Shown here: piece after piece, positions 1 through 8,100 of the stretch | Position numbering within the stretch: the stretch's first letter is position 1 | Layout of the letters: each line of letters begins with the position of its first letter | Source of the DNA: an uncultured Lachnospiraceae bacterium | GTDB taxonomy: Bacteria; Bacillota; Clostridia; Lachnospirales; Lachnospiraceae | Reading direction: 5' to 3' | Assembly: GCA_945836565.1 (NCBI GenBank) | Contig: CAMALN010000021.1 | Span: 1-12,438 of the forward strand | Length of the DNA stretch: 12,438 nt | Position numbers and translations under genes: made by a program | The notes under the pieces: model-generated | The model's database searches: none | Seen by the model: the letters and a program-made list of their open reading frames with translations, nothing else | Told to the model about the DNA's origin: nothing

Positions 1-174
1 ATCAGGCTTCTTATATGTACTATACATACTAATATTTTTCGTCACATTTTTCAACTCACTCCAATCATCTGCAACCCCACTGGAAAAACCATGTATGATG
101 TCAATGTATCCTATGATAATAGTTTATATATTACTGATGAAGAATGGACAGAAAAATTAGAAGAGGTTAAATAA
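1..174 (+). CDS. possible C-terminal fragment of an unrecognised plus-strand gene
   Basis: Frame 1 is open from the left edge to a TAA at 172-174, giving 57 codons. The last 27 residues, from Met at 91, are acidic and read like a real C-terminus (YITDEEWTEKLEEVK). The upstream part is rich in Cys, His and Ile and is less convincing. Frame 2 is also open over the first ~160 bases and reads as a hydrophobic, membrane-like peptide, so a frameshifted or decayed gene is possible. I do not recognise the family. The hairpin at 211-244 follows at a distance suitable for its terminator. It is the only plus-strand candidate in the window and converges on toxN. Confidence 0.35.
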   Translation: MRLLICTIHTNIFRHIFQLTPIICNPTGKTMYDVNVSYDNSLYITDEEWTEKLEEVK

Positions 175-210
175 ATAACAAGAACTGTAAAGAATAAAGA
201 GTATTAAAAT

Positions 211-244
211 AGGAGTTCCGGTCAAAATCGCGACCAGAACTCCT
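211..244. terminator. bidirectional intrinsic terminator between converging genes
   Basis: AGGAGTTC at 211-218 pairs with GAACTCCT at 237-244. After one mismatch the stem continues with GGTC (220-223) and GACC (232-235) around an 8-nt loop. T-rich sequence follows on both sides: TTGTTTATGATTTT on the plus strand, and ATTTTAAT when read on the minus strand. It can therefore end both the plus-strand fragment at 1-174 and toxN, whose stop is at 286-288. Confidence 0.75.
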
Positions 245-285
245 TGTTTATGATTTTCATAAAATTAATCATATTATTATGAATA

Positions 286-762
286 CTATATAAAATCCTT
301 ATATTTTTGTTCTAATATCTTGAAATCATTTGTACGCTTTGCTAACAGAGTGGAGGCTCCATATTTTAATTTATGGTTATAAACTATCTCAGCATTTTTC
401 ATTATCCTATTTCGTTGCCTATTTATCTCTCTTGCTTCAGCCTGCAAAAGATATCTGTAATGTACATCTTTTTCATTATTAACATCAACCAATGAATAAC
501 AACCTTTGGGAACCGGAATCATATTATTAATATTTATAACTGCATAAGCTTTAATTTTAATTAAATCAACTGATTCCTTCATATCTTTATGTTTTGGCTT
601 ATAAGATGATAATGGAGCGAAATAGTCACAGTTTCCAATTCTTAAAATTATTCCAATATATTTTCGAGTCCCTTTTTTATCTTCCTGAGAGAAAATATGG
701 TTCTGATATTGTGATAAATATTTTATGTAATTACTATCAATTTGATATATCTTTAGTGACAT
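286..762 (-). CDS. toxN: ToxN/AbiQ-family type III toxin endoribonuclease
   Basis: This 158-residue protein looks like ToxN (Pectobacterium) and AbiQ (Lactococcus), endoribonucleases that cut mRNA or phage RNA when not held by their RNA antitoxin and that can abort phage infection. Family-like stretches are the N-terminal IYQIDSNYIKYLSQYQ, the core YIGIILRIGNCDYFAPLSS (Ser53 at the position of a Ser reported as important in this family), NNMIPVPKG, and the C-terminal LEQKYKDF. The frame stays open upstream to 843, but that extension would be translated through the terminator and antitoxin repeats. ATG at 762 is chosen because AGGAG at 768-772 lies 5 bases ahead of it. No separate promoter is seen, so expression should come from readthrough of the terminator at 786-809, as in known type III loci. 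The region is much more AT-rich than the genes to the right, which suggests transfer. The assignment is from recalled family sequences and no search was run. Confidence 0.88.
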   Translation of the reverse strand: MSLKIYQIDSNYIKYLSQYQNHIFSQEDKKGTRKYIGIILRIGNCDYFAPLSSYKPKHKDMKESVDLIKIKAYAVININNMIPVPKGCYSLVDVNNEKDVHYRYLLQAEAREINRQRNRIMKNAEIVYNHKLKYGASTLLAKRTNDFKILEQKYKDFI

Positions 763-785
763 ATGTTCTCCTATAATATAAATAT

Positions 786-809
786 AAGGGCAAGTGTTCT
801 CTTGCCCTT
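786..809 (-). terminator. attenuating terminator between antitoxin RNA and toxN
   Basis: A perfect 9-bp stem, AAGGGCAAG (809-801 on the minus strand) with CTTGCCCTT (794-786), closes a 6-nt loop. The tail ATATTTATATTAT is U-rich but interrupted, so it should terminate only partly. It lies just after the second antitoxin repeat and 14 bases before the toxN ribosome-binding site. This is where type III systems place the terminator that keeps antitoxin RNA in excess over toxin mRNA. Confidence 0.85.
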
Positions 810-886
810 GAATAAATCGCGCATTTGTAGGGCTGCGCATCACCCACTGATAAATCGCTCACTTATAAGGCTGTGCATCACCTTCT
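809..886 (-). ncRNA. toxI: ToxI-like antitoxin RNA, two tandem 38-nt repeats
   Basis: Read on the minus strand, two copies (884-847 and 846-809) share a period of exactly 38 nt with about 8 differences. The core is GGTGATGC-R-CAGCC, then TA-Y-AA-R-TG, then GCGATTTAT. It resembles, from memory, the 36-nt Pectobacterium ToxI repeat, which begins AGGTGAT and has AAGTG followed by AGC in the same order. In copy 1, AAGG (884-881) can pair with CCTT (870-867). In copy 2 the same place reads TGGG/CCCT, where the inner A-U pair (883/868) has become G-C (845/830). This compensatory change supports a real stem. A second, pseudoknot-type pairing is possible (CAC 875-873 with GTG 862-860; GCGC 838-835 with GCGC 822-819), but its register differs between copies. 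The RNA is bounded by a promoter at 893-920 and a terminator at 786-809, so a transcript of about 100 nt is expected, to be cut into single repeats by ToxN. Confidence 0.85.
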
Positions 887-892
887 AATTTC

Positions 893-920
893 ATTATACA
901 CACAGTATATTTTTTTTCAA
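893..920 (-). promoter_or_regulatory. sigma-A promoter of the toxI-toxN locus
   Basis: The minus strand has TTGAAA (920-915), a 16-bp spacer and a perfect TATAAT (898-893). The start site would fall near 886, two bases before the first antitoxin repeat. This is the only promoter seen for both antitoxin and toxin. Confidence 0.8.
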
Positions 921-947
921 GATTAACTTTACAAAAAATTTCTGCAC

Positions 948-984
948 AAAAAGTGAGGCTGCCGCCTTATGGCAACAGCCCCAC
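948..984 (-). terminator. intrinsic terminator of amt
   Basis: On the minus strand GTGGGGCTGTTGCC (984-971) pairs with GGCGGCAGCCTCAC (966-953) over 14 bp, using three G-U pairs, around the tetraloop ATAA. It is followed by TTTTTG. It lies 24 bases after the amt stop and ends transcription before the toxI promoter. Confidence 0.88.
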
Positions 985-1008
985 CCAACTATACTAATAT
1001 AGGAATTA

Positions 1009-2754
1009 TTACTCTACATCCTGAAGAGCTTCGAAGTTCTCCTCACCGGTTCTAATCTTAACAACCTTCTCAACAGGATATACAAATATCTTTCCATCTC
1101 CGATATGTCCTGTAAAGAGCGCCTTCTTGGCAGCCTCTATTACGCTTTCTACCGGAATCTTGCTTACTACAACTTCAACCTTAACCTTAGGAAGAAGTGT
1201 TACATCCATCTCAACTCCACGGTACATCTCACCGGCACCCTTCTGTACACCACAACCCATAACCTGAGTTACTGTCATACCGGTTACACCGAGATTGTTC
1301 ATAGCCTTCTTCAGGATATCGTATCTTGAAAGCTTTGCGATGATAACTACCTTGTACATTCCTGTATCCGGGATAGGCATCTTCGTAACAGGAACTGCTG
1401 CCTCCTTGACAACCTTAGAAGCCTCATCGTAGCTGTCTGTACCAAGACTGCTGTTCTCATTTACATCCATAGTCATTGTGTTAGAGATATCCATGATACT
1501 AAAGCCTGCATATGCTGAAGGAAGACCATGCTCAGAGATATCAAGTCCTGCGATTTCGTCCTCCTCGCTTGCTCTAAGACCCACTATAGCCTTGATAAGA
1601 AGGAAGGTAATTGTAATTGTCACTGCTGTCCAAAGAGCTACTGCTGCGAAGCCTAAAAGCTGAGTACCAAGCAAGCTTGCTCCGCCACCGTAGAATAAAC
1701 CTACTAAGCTGTCATTTCCCGGTGCTGAGGTTGTTGCGAAAAGTCCTACTGCTATTGTACCCCAGATACCATTTAAGCAGTGAACTGCAACAGCACCAAC
1801 AGGGTCATCTATATGTAATACATAATCAAGAAGCCATACACCGAATACTACAAGTACGCCTGCAACTGCACCGATTATGATAGAACCAAGTGCATCTACT
1901 ACATCACAGCCTGCTGTTATCGCAACAAGACCTGCAAGTGATGCGTTAAGACACATAGATACATCAGGCTTACCATATCTAATCCAAGTGAAAATCATAC
2001 ATACAACCGTAGCAACTGCCGGTGCGATAGTTGTAGTTACAAATATTGTTCCAAGCTGCTCTACTGAGGTTGCAGCTGCACCGTTGAAGCCATACCAGCC
2101 TAACCAGAGGATGAATACACCGAGTGCACCGATTGGAAGGTTGTGACCAGGGAAAGCATTTACCTTTGTAACCTTGCCACTCTTATCCTTTACGAACTTA
2201 CCGATACGAGGTCCAAGGATAGCAGCACCGATAAGTGCCGAGATACCACCTACCATGTGAATTGCACAGGAACCGGCGAAATCATGGAAGCCTCTTTCAG
2301 CTAACCAACCGCCGCCCCAGATCCAGTGTGCCTCGATTGGATATATAAGTGCTGATATAACACCTGAATATATACAATACGAAATGAATTTTGTTCTCTC
2401 TGCCATAGCACCTGATACGATAGTAGCAGTAGTAGCACAGAACACAAGGTTGAATACGAAATTCGACCAGTCAAAGCTCTCATAAGCTGTAAATATGTCG
2501 AAGCCTGGTTTACCTATGAATCCGCAAAGGTCCTCTCCAAGCAAAAGGCCGAAACCTATAAGGATAAATACAACAGTACCTATACAGAAGTCCATAAGGT
2601 TCTTCATAAGGATGTTACCGGTATTCTTAGCTCTGGTGAAGCCTGCCTCCACCATAGCAAATCCTGCCTGCATCCAGAATACAAGTGCCGCACCGATTAA
2701 GAACCAGACCGCGAACACCTCTCCATTTACTAAGTTAAAAATCTCTTCTGTCAT
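1009..2754 (-). CDS. amt: ammonium channel (Amt) with fused C-terminal P-II regulatory domain
   Basis: A 581-residue inner-membrane protein. Residues 1-395 form the Amt/Mep/Rh channel. It has the Phe gate (Phe101, Phe105, Phe223), the pore-entry Trp in AHWIWGGG, the substrate Asp158 in HDFAG, and the twin pore histidines His166 and His325. Residues 396-414 (DEIAGLDISEHGLP) are the usual Amt cytoplasmic tail. A linker of about 50 residues leads to a full P-II (GlnB/GlnK) domain at 466-572, with T-loop GVQKGAGEMYRGVEM and the signature TGHIGDGKIFVYPVEKVV. P-II normally binds ATP/ADP and 2-oxoglutarate and plugs Amt when nitrogen is plentiful; here the plug is tethered. The T-loop Tyr that is uridylylated in E. 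coli (Tyr51) is Met516, so that modification cannot occur at this site; Tyr511 (Tyr46 equivalent) remains. ATG at 2754 is preferred over those at 2760 and 2772, because AGGAG at 2763-2767 lies 8 bases before it and inside the longer reading. It follows glnA and its switch-like leader. Confidence 0.95.
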   Translation of the reverse strand: MTEEIFNLVNGEVFAVWFLIGAALVFWMQAGFAMVEAGFTRAKNTGNILMKNLMDFCIGTVVFILIGFGLLLGEDLCGFIGKPGFDIFTAYESFDWSNFVFNLVFCATTATIVSGAMAERTKFISYCIYSGVISALIYPIEAHWIWGGGWLAERGFHDFAGSCAIHMVGGISALIGAAILGPRIGKFVKDKSGKVTKVNAFPGHNLPIGALGVFILWLGWYGFNGAAATSVEQLGTIFVTTTIAPAVATVVCMIFTWIRYGKPDVSMCLNASLAGLVAITAGCDVVDALGSIIIGAVAGVLVVFGVWLLDYVLHIDDPVGAVAVHCLNGIWGTIAVGLFATTSAPGNDSLVGLFYGGGASLLGTQLLGFAAVALWTAVTITITFLLIKAIVGLRASEEDEIAGLDISEHGLPSAYAGFSIMDISNTMTMDVNENSSLGTDSYDEASKVVKEAAVPVTKMPIPDTGMYKVVIIAKLSRYDILKKAMNNLGVTGMTVTQVMGCGVQKGAGEMYRGVEMDVTLLPKVKVEVVVSKIPVESVIEAAKKALFTGHIGDGKIFVYPVEKVVKIRTGEENFEALQDVE

Positions 2755-2790
2755 ATACATCGCTCCTCTCATTTATTGTCTCTATGACTT

Positions 2791-2845
2791 AAAAAGGCAC
2801 GTATCCTGTAACCTGTATAAGGTATTGGATACGCGCCTTTGCGTA
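2791..2845 (-). promoter_or_regulatory. amt leader: terminator overlapping a hexaloop antiterminator (copy 1 of 3)
   Basis: Terminator form on the minus strand: AAAGGCGCGTATCC (2840-2827) pairs with GGATACGTGCCTTT (2806-2793) over 14 bp with one G-U, followed by further T. Alternative form: TACGC (2845-2841) pairs perfectly with GCGTA (2834-2830) around the hexaloop AAAGGC (2840-2835), which uses up the terminator's 5' arm. Only about 23 bases separate the end of the hairpin from the amt ribosome-binding site, so any promoter must lie upstream of the hairpin. The candidates there are weak (TTGAAT 2890-2885; TATAAA 2855-2850). The hairpin also sits where a glnA terminator would be, so amt may depend on regulated readthrough from glnA. 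Confidence 0.65.
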
Positions 2846-2895
2846 AGAATTTATATGTTTTTTATCATCATCATTATTTTATATATTCAATTATC

Positions 2896-4989
2896 CTATA
2901 CGTAGAACAACATCTTTGCATAGTTTGGATATGGAAGTACATCCTCAGGGATAACAGCCTCTGCTGCATCTGCAACAGCTCTTATGTTCTCCATATCAGC
3001 AAGAATTACTGACTGATAGAACTTAGCAGCCTCTAAGCTGTCCTCCATAGCCTCTGCCTTGATTCTGTCCTCGATAAGCTTCTCATTCATCTCATAAAGG
3101 TCATCATACCATGCAGTAAGCTTCTCGATAAGCTTAAGCTCTGTCTTGCAGGTAATTGCAGTCGGAAGCTTCTGCTTCTTATCGGCGAGTGTGATAAGTG
3201 AATCAAGATATGTGGCAATTGCCGGCATAAACTGCTGATTCAGCATATCTGATAATGTCTTTGCCTCGATATGAATTGTCTTTGCATAATTCTCAAGTAA
3301 TATCTCATATCTTGAATGAATCTCACTCTCAGTGAAGATACCGTGTGATACGAACAAATCAACATTCTTCTTCTCAACGAATACAGGCAATACATCAGGG
3401 GTTGAACGATAGTTGTATAAGCCTCTCTTCTCAGCCTCGGCAACCCATTCATCTGTATATCCGTTTCCATTAAATACAACTCTCTTATGCTTTACAATTG
3501 TATCCTTGAGCAGGTTATGTACTGCTGTGGAAAGCTCAGCCTCAGGTACATCCTTAAGTATCTCATAGAACTGGCTTAATGCCTCAGCTACTGCTGTATT
3601 AAGTACAACATTTGGTCCTGATACTGAAAGTGATGAACCCAGTGATCTAAACTCGAACTTGTTTCCTGTAAATGCAAATGGTGATGTTCTGTTTCTATCT
3701 GTAGTATCCTTCATGAAGTGTGGCAATACAGATGCTCCGATTTCCATAGCTACTGCCTGCTTCTCTCCGAAGAAGGTGTCATTTTCAATCGAATCAAGTA
3801 CTGCTGTAAGCTCATCTCCAAGGAAGATAGAGATTATAGCAGGAGGTGCCTCGTTAGCTCCCAATCTGTGATCATTTCCTGCACTTGCAACAGAAAGTCT
3901 CATCAAATCTGCATAATCATCAACAGCCTTTATAACTGCTGTTAAGAATACAAGGAACTGTACGTTCTCAGCAGGCGTCTTGCCCGGATCGAGAAGGTTT
4001 ACACCGGTATTTGTTGTCATCGACCAGTTGTTATGCTTACCTGAACCATTGATGCCATCAAATGGCTTCTCATGAAGGAGACATACAAAGCCGTGCTTTT
4101 CTGCAACCTTCCTCATAACCTCCATAGTGAGCTGGTTGTGGTCAACCGCAACATTGGTTGTATCAAATACAGGTGCAAGCTCGTGCTGAGCCGGTGCAAC
4201 CTCGTTATGCTTTGTCTTAGCAGGGATTCCAAGCTTCCAAAGCTCTTCATCAAGGTCATGCATATAAGCTGCAACCCTTGGCTTTAAGGTACCGAAGTAA
4301 TGATCCTCCATCTCCTGTCCCTTTGGTGGCATCGCACCGATAAGAGTTCTTCCTGTGAAGACAAGGTCCATTCTCTTCTTGAAGTCCTCCTTATCTACTA
4401 AGAAGTACTCCTGCTCAGGACCAACTGTAGTGGTAACACTCTCAACCTCTGTATTTCCAAGAAGCTTAAGTATCTTAGTTGCTTCCTTGCTCAAGGCCTC
4501 CATAGAACGAAGAAGAGGAGTCTTCTTGTCAAGTGCCTCGCCACTGTATGAACAGAAGGCTGTTGGTATATATAAGGTTCCATCCTTGATAAATGCAGGT
4601 GAAGTCGGATCCCAGGCTGTATATCCTCTGGCCTCAAAGGTTGCTCTAAGTCCTCCTGAAGGGAAGCTTGAAGCATCAGGCTCACCCTTTACAAGCTCCT
4701 TACCGGAAAACTCCATTATTATCTCGCCATTTCCAATCGGATTAATGAAGCTGTCATGCTTCTCTGCTGTAAACCCGGTCATAGGCTGGAACCAATGAGT
4801 AAAATGTGTAGCTCCATTCTCTATAGCCCACTCCTTCATTGCAACTGCAACAGCATTTGCAACGTCAAGCTCCAGGTGGGTATTCTTATCAATCGTCTTC
4901 CTCAGTGCCTTGTAGATATCCTTTGGAAGCTTCTCTCTCATTATCTTGTCATTGAACACAAGGCTTCCATACATCTCTGGAATAGTCAT
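2896..4989 (-). CDS. glnA: glutamine synthetase type III
   Basis: Makes glutamine from glutamate, ammonia and ATP in the cytoplasm, the main ammonium-assimilation step. At 697 residues it is far longer than GSI (about 450) and fits the GSIII family, also called GlnN. Visible motifs are GPEQEYFLVD at 190-199, KHNEVAPAQHELAP at 260-273, the nucleotide and metal-site stretch KPFDGINGSGKHNNWSM at 308-324, and GNDHRLGANEAPPAI at 371-385. The N-terminal extension (HWFQPMTGFTAEKHD) and the long C-terminal helical region are GSIII hallmarks. The ATG at 4989 has AAGGGG 9 bases upstream. A consensus-like promoter and a switch-like hairpin precede it; amt follows 141 bases downstream. Pairing a synthetase with an Amt-PII fusion makes a compact nitrogen-assimilation unit. 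No gene for a GlnR-type regulator is in the window. Confidence 0.96.
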   Translation of the reverse strand: MTIPEMYGSLVFNDKIMREKLPKDIYKALRKTIDKNTHLELDVANAVAVAMKEWAIENGATHFTHWFQPMTGFTAEKHDSFINPIGNGEIIMEFSGKELVKGEPDASSFPSGGLRATFEARGYTAWDPTSPAFIKDGTLYIPTAFCSYSGEALDKKTPLLRSMEALSKEATKILKLLGNTEVESVTTTVGPEQEYFLVDKEDFKKRMDLVFTGRTLIGAMPPKGQEMEDHYFGTLKPRVAAYMHDLDEELWKLGIPAKTKHNEVAPAQHELAPVFDTTNVAVDHNQLTMEVMRKVAEKHGFVCLLHEKPFDGINGSGKHNNWSMTTNTGVNLLDPGKTPAENVQFLVFLTAVIKAVDDYADLMRLSVASAGNDHRLGANEAPPAIISIFLGDELTAVLDSIENDTFFGEKQAVAMEIGASVLPHFMKDTTDRNRTSPFAFTGNKFEFRSLGSSLSVSGPNVVLNTAVAEALSQFYEILKDVPEAELSTAVHNLLKDTIVKHKRVVFNGNGYTDEWVAEAEKRGLYNYRSTPDVLPVFVEKKNVDLFVSHGIFTESEIHSRYEILLENYAKTIHIEAKTLSDMLNQQFMPAIATYLDSLITLADKKQKLPTAITCKTELKLIEKLTAWYDDLYEMNEKLIEDRIKAEAMEDSLEAAKFYQSVILADMENIRAVADAAEAVIPEDVLPYPNYAKMLFYV

Positions 4990-5027
4990 AATTTATATCC
5001 CCTTTCTGATTTATAATATTTGAATTT

Positions 5028-5075
5028 AAAACAATAAAAGGCGCAATGGACTCACATCCAAAGCGCCTTTGCTTT
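5028..5075 (-). promoter_or_regulatory. glnA leader: terminator overlapping a hexaloop antiterminator (copy 2 of 3)
   Basis: Terminator form: AAAGGCGC (5070-5063) pairs with GCGCCTTT (5044-5037). The stem continues past a symmetric TT/TT internal loop with TGGA (5060-5057) and TCCA (5050-5047), loop TGTGAG, and ends in a U-rich tail TTTTATTGTTTT. Alternative form: AAAGC (5075-5071) pairs with GCTTT (5064-5060) around the hexaloop AAAGGC (5070-5065), which blocks the terminator. Predicted transcription starts near 5079, so the element occupies the first ~50 nt of the glnA mRNA. It also ends any transcript running out of carB. Confidence 0.72.
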
Positions 5076-5085
5076 TATGTTGCAT

Positions 5086-5114
5086 AATATATCACTGTGA
5101 TTTTATATTGTCAA
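5086..5114 (-). promoter_or_regulatory. probable glnA promoter, upstream of the leader terminator
   Basis: The minus strand has a perfect TTGACA (5114-5109), a 17-bp spacer and TATATT (5091-5086, five of six consensus). It begins 9 bases after the carB stop codon. The predicted start at about 5079 is upstream of the terminator hairpin, so a glnA transcript from here must pass it. The spacer contains the 11-bp palindrome ATCACTGTGAT (5091-5101), which could be an operator. Confidence 0.75.
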
Positions 5115-5123
5115 TAGGTTTTT

Positions 5124-8100
5124 TTAGAAAATTTCCGCCACACTTATAGTACGCTCTTCAAGTACATCAAGCAGCACCTTAACAGTATCAAGTGAAGTGA
5201 ACATAGTGACATTATTCTCAATCGCACAACGTCTTATGGCTACACCATCCTCATAGTGAACTCCCGAAAGTATGGCACGGGTGTTTATCATATAGCTTAC
5301 ATAGCCTGCACGCAGGGTCTCTAGGATTTCATCACTACCCTCACTTAATTTTCTACGGATTCTGGTTTTGATGCCATGCTCCTTAAGGAACTCTGCACTA
5401 CCGATAGTTCCCTCAATGTTAAAGCCCATATCGTAGAATCTCTTGATAAGAGGAAGAGCCTCCTCCTTATCCTCATCTGCAAGTGTAACGAGTACTGTAC
5501 CGTAATTATGAAGCTTGATGCCAGATGCAACCAGTGCCTTATACATAGCCCTGTGCAATGTCTTGTCATAACCAATCGCCTCACCAGTAGACTTCATCTC
5601 AGGGGACAGATATGCATCCATTCCCTTAAGCTTCGAGAACGAAAATGCCGGTGCCTTAACGTACGACCTGTCGCGCTCCTCAGGGTAAATGTCAAGTATT
5701 CCCTGCTCCTTTAAGCTCACTCCGAGTATAACCAGAGTAGCTATATCAGCAAGTGAATATCCCGTAGCCTTTGACAGGAACGGAACCGTACGCGAGGACC
5801 TCGGATTAACCTCGATTATATATACATTATCATTGTCATCAACTATAAACTGTATGTTAAAGAGACCTACTATACCTATTCCGAGTCCAAGCTTCTTGGT
5901 ATATCTAAGTATAGTTCCCTTCACCTTATCGGATATGCTAAACGGAGGATATACGCTTATAGAATCACCGGAATGTACACCGGTTCTCTCAACCAATTCC
6001 ATGATACCCGGAACGAATACATTTCTACCGTCACAGATAGCATCAACCTCAACCTCACGTCCCTTAATGTAACGGTCTACAAGCACAGGCTTATCGACAT
6101 CAACCTCAACTGCAGTCTTAAGGTAATGTCTCATATCCTCCTCCTTGGATACAATCTGCATAGCACGACCACCAAGCACGAAGCTCGGACGTACAAGCAC
6201 AGGATAGCCTATCTCTGCTGCCGCCCTAACGCCATCCTCGATATTCGTTACGGCGGTACCCTTTGGCTGAGGGATGTTAAGCTCAAGCAGAAGCTTCTCA
6301 AATGCATCCCTGTTCTCTGCCTTCTCGATTGCATTGCAATCAGTACCGATGATTGTAACGCCGTACTCACGAAGCGGCTCTGCAAGGTTAATCGCTGTCT
6401 GACCACCAAGTATGGCGATTACACCCTCAGGCTTCTCCATCTGGATTATATTCATTACATCCTCAACACAAAGAGGCTCAAAATACAATTTGTCTGAGGT
6501 AGTGTAATCCGTCGATACCGTCTCCGGATTATTATTTATAATTATAGCCTCATAGCCTGCTTCCTTTATCGTCTTTACGGCATGCACTGTGGAGTAGTCG
6601 AACTCTACACCCTGACCTATTCTTATAGGACCCGAGCCAAGCACGATAATCTTCCTGCGGTTTGATATAATCGACTCATTTTCCTGCTCGTAGGTAGAGT
6701 AGAAATACGGTATATAGCTCTCAAACTCCGATGCACAGGTATCTATCATCTTATACACCGGGAAGAAGCCGTATTCTGCACGCATATCATAGATTTGATG
6801 AGCGGTTTTACCCCAGAGAAGACCTATCTCTCTATCCGAAAATCCCATTCTCTTTGCAGCAAATAAAACCTCCTTCGAATCAGGATTAGCCTTAAGCTGC
6901 TTTTCCATATCGATGATATTGATAAGCTTTCTTAAGAAGAACAAATCTATACCTGTCGCAGACGCTATATCCTCTACCGGAACTGTTCTTCTTATCAATT
7001 CAGCTATGGCATATATTCTGTCATCTGTTCCATCCACTATATACCTCATAAGCGCATCAGTATCGACATCATCAAATTTTGAGCTGTGAAGATGAAACAC
7101 GCCTATCTCAAGCGAACGAATGGCTTTAAGCAGGCTTTCCTCGAAGGTTCTTCCTACACTCATAACCTCACCGGTAGCCTTCATCTGCGTACCGAGGGTA
7201 TTGTTCGCATCATTAAACTTATCAAATGGGAATCTCGGCATCTTGGTTACTACATAATCCAATGCCGGCTCAAAGCTTGCAAGAGTATTGGCAAGCTCTA
7301 TCTCATCCAGTCGAAGACCAACGCTTATCTTTGCAGATACCCTCGCAATCGGATATCCGCTCGCCTTTGATGCAAGCGCAGACGAACGTGACACTCTAGG
7401 ATTTACCTCAATAAGGTAGTACTGGAACGAATTCGGGTCAAGAGCAAACTGTACATTACATCCACCCTTTATATCCAGTGCCCTGATTATCTTCAAGGCA
7501 CTGTCTCTAAGCATATGGTATTCCTTGTTTGTAAGCGTCTGTGACGGACACACAACTATAGAATCTCCTGTGTGTATACCTACAGGGTCGAGGTTTTCCA
7601 TATTACAGATGGTTATGGCGGTGTCATTGGCGTCACGCATAACCTCGTACTCTATCTCCTTATAGCCCTTTACGCTTTTTTCTATCAATACCTGATGTAC
7701 AGGTGAGAGCACAAATGCATTCTTCAATATATCATGCAGCTCTTCGTCATTTCCGGCAAAACCGCCACCTGTTCCACCAAGTGTAAATGCAGGTCTTACT
7801 ACAACAGGGAAGCCTATCTCATGTGCTGCATTTATACCCGCCTCCATGTCCTCTGCTATGAGTGATGGAAGCACAGGTTCACCAAGCTCAAGACAAAGCT
7901 CCTTGAAAAGCTCTCTGTCCTCAGCCCTGTTAATACTATTTATATCTGTACCGAGAAGCTCAACTCCGCATTCATGCAGCACGCCCTTTTTGTCAAGCTG
8001 CATCGCCAGGTTAAGTCCGGTCTGACCTCCTATACCCGGAAGTATGGCATCCGGTCTCTCCATTCTGATTATCTTTGCTATGAATTCAAGAGTAAGAGGT

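Noticed and set aside
763..843. Upstream extension of the toxN reading frame to ATG 843
   Set aside because: It would translate the terminator hairpin and part of the second antitoxin repeat and has no ribosome-binding site. ATG 762 has a good one.
809..884. Two direct repeats as a small CRISPR array
   Set aside because: The copies are adjacent with no spacer and differ from each other. They lie between a promoter and a terminator directly ahead of a ToxN-like gene, which identifies an antitoxin array.
1877..2905. Plus-strand open frames opposite amt (for example 1877-2146 and 2495-2905)
   Set aside because: They lie antisense to a strongly conserved gene, have no recognisable domains and are codon shadows of it.
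4355..4798. 147-codon plus-strand open frame opposite glnA
   Set aside because: It lies antisense to conserved glutamine synthetase sequence with no family resemblance. Similar shadows occur opposite carB at 5689-6072 and 5973-6497.
5041..5070. CAAAGGCGCTTTG as a DNA operator overlapping the start site
   Set aside because: The amt copy keeps the RNA pairing but changes the outer half-sites to TACGC/GCGTA. A DNA-binding protein would not tolerate that, so an RNA hairpin explains the data better.
5028..5108. GlnR/TnrA box before glnA
   Set aside because: TGTGA and TGTCA words occur, but they do not have the inverted TGTNA-N7-TNACA arrangement.
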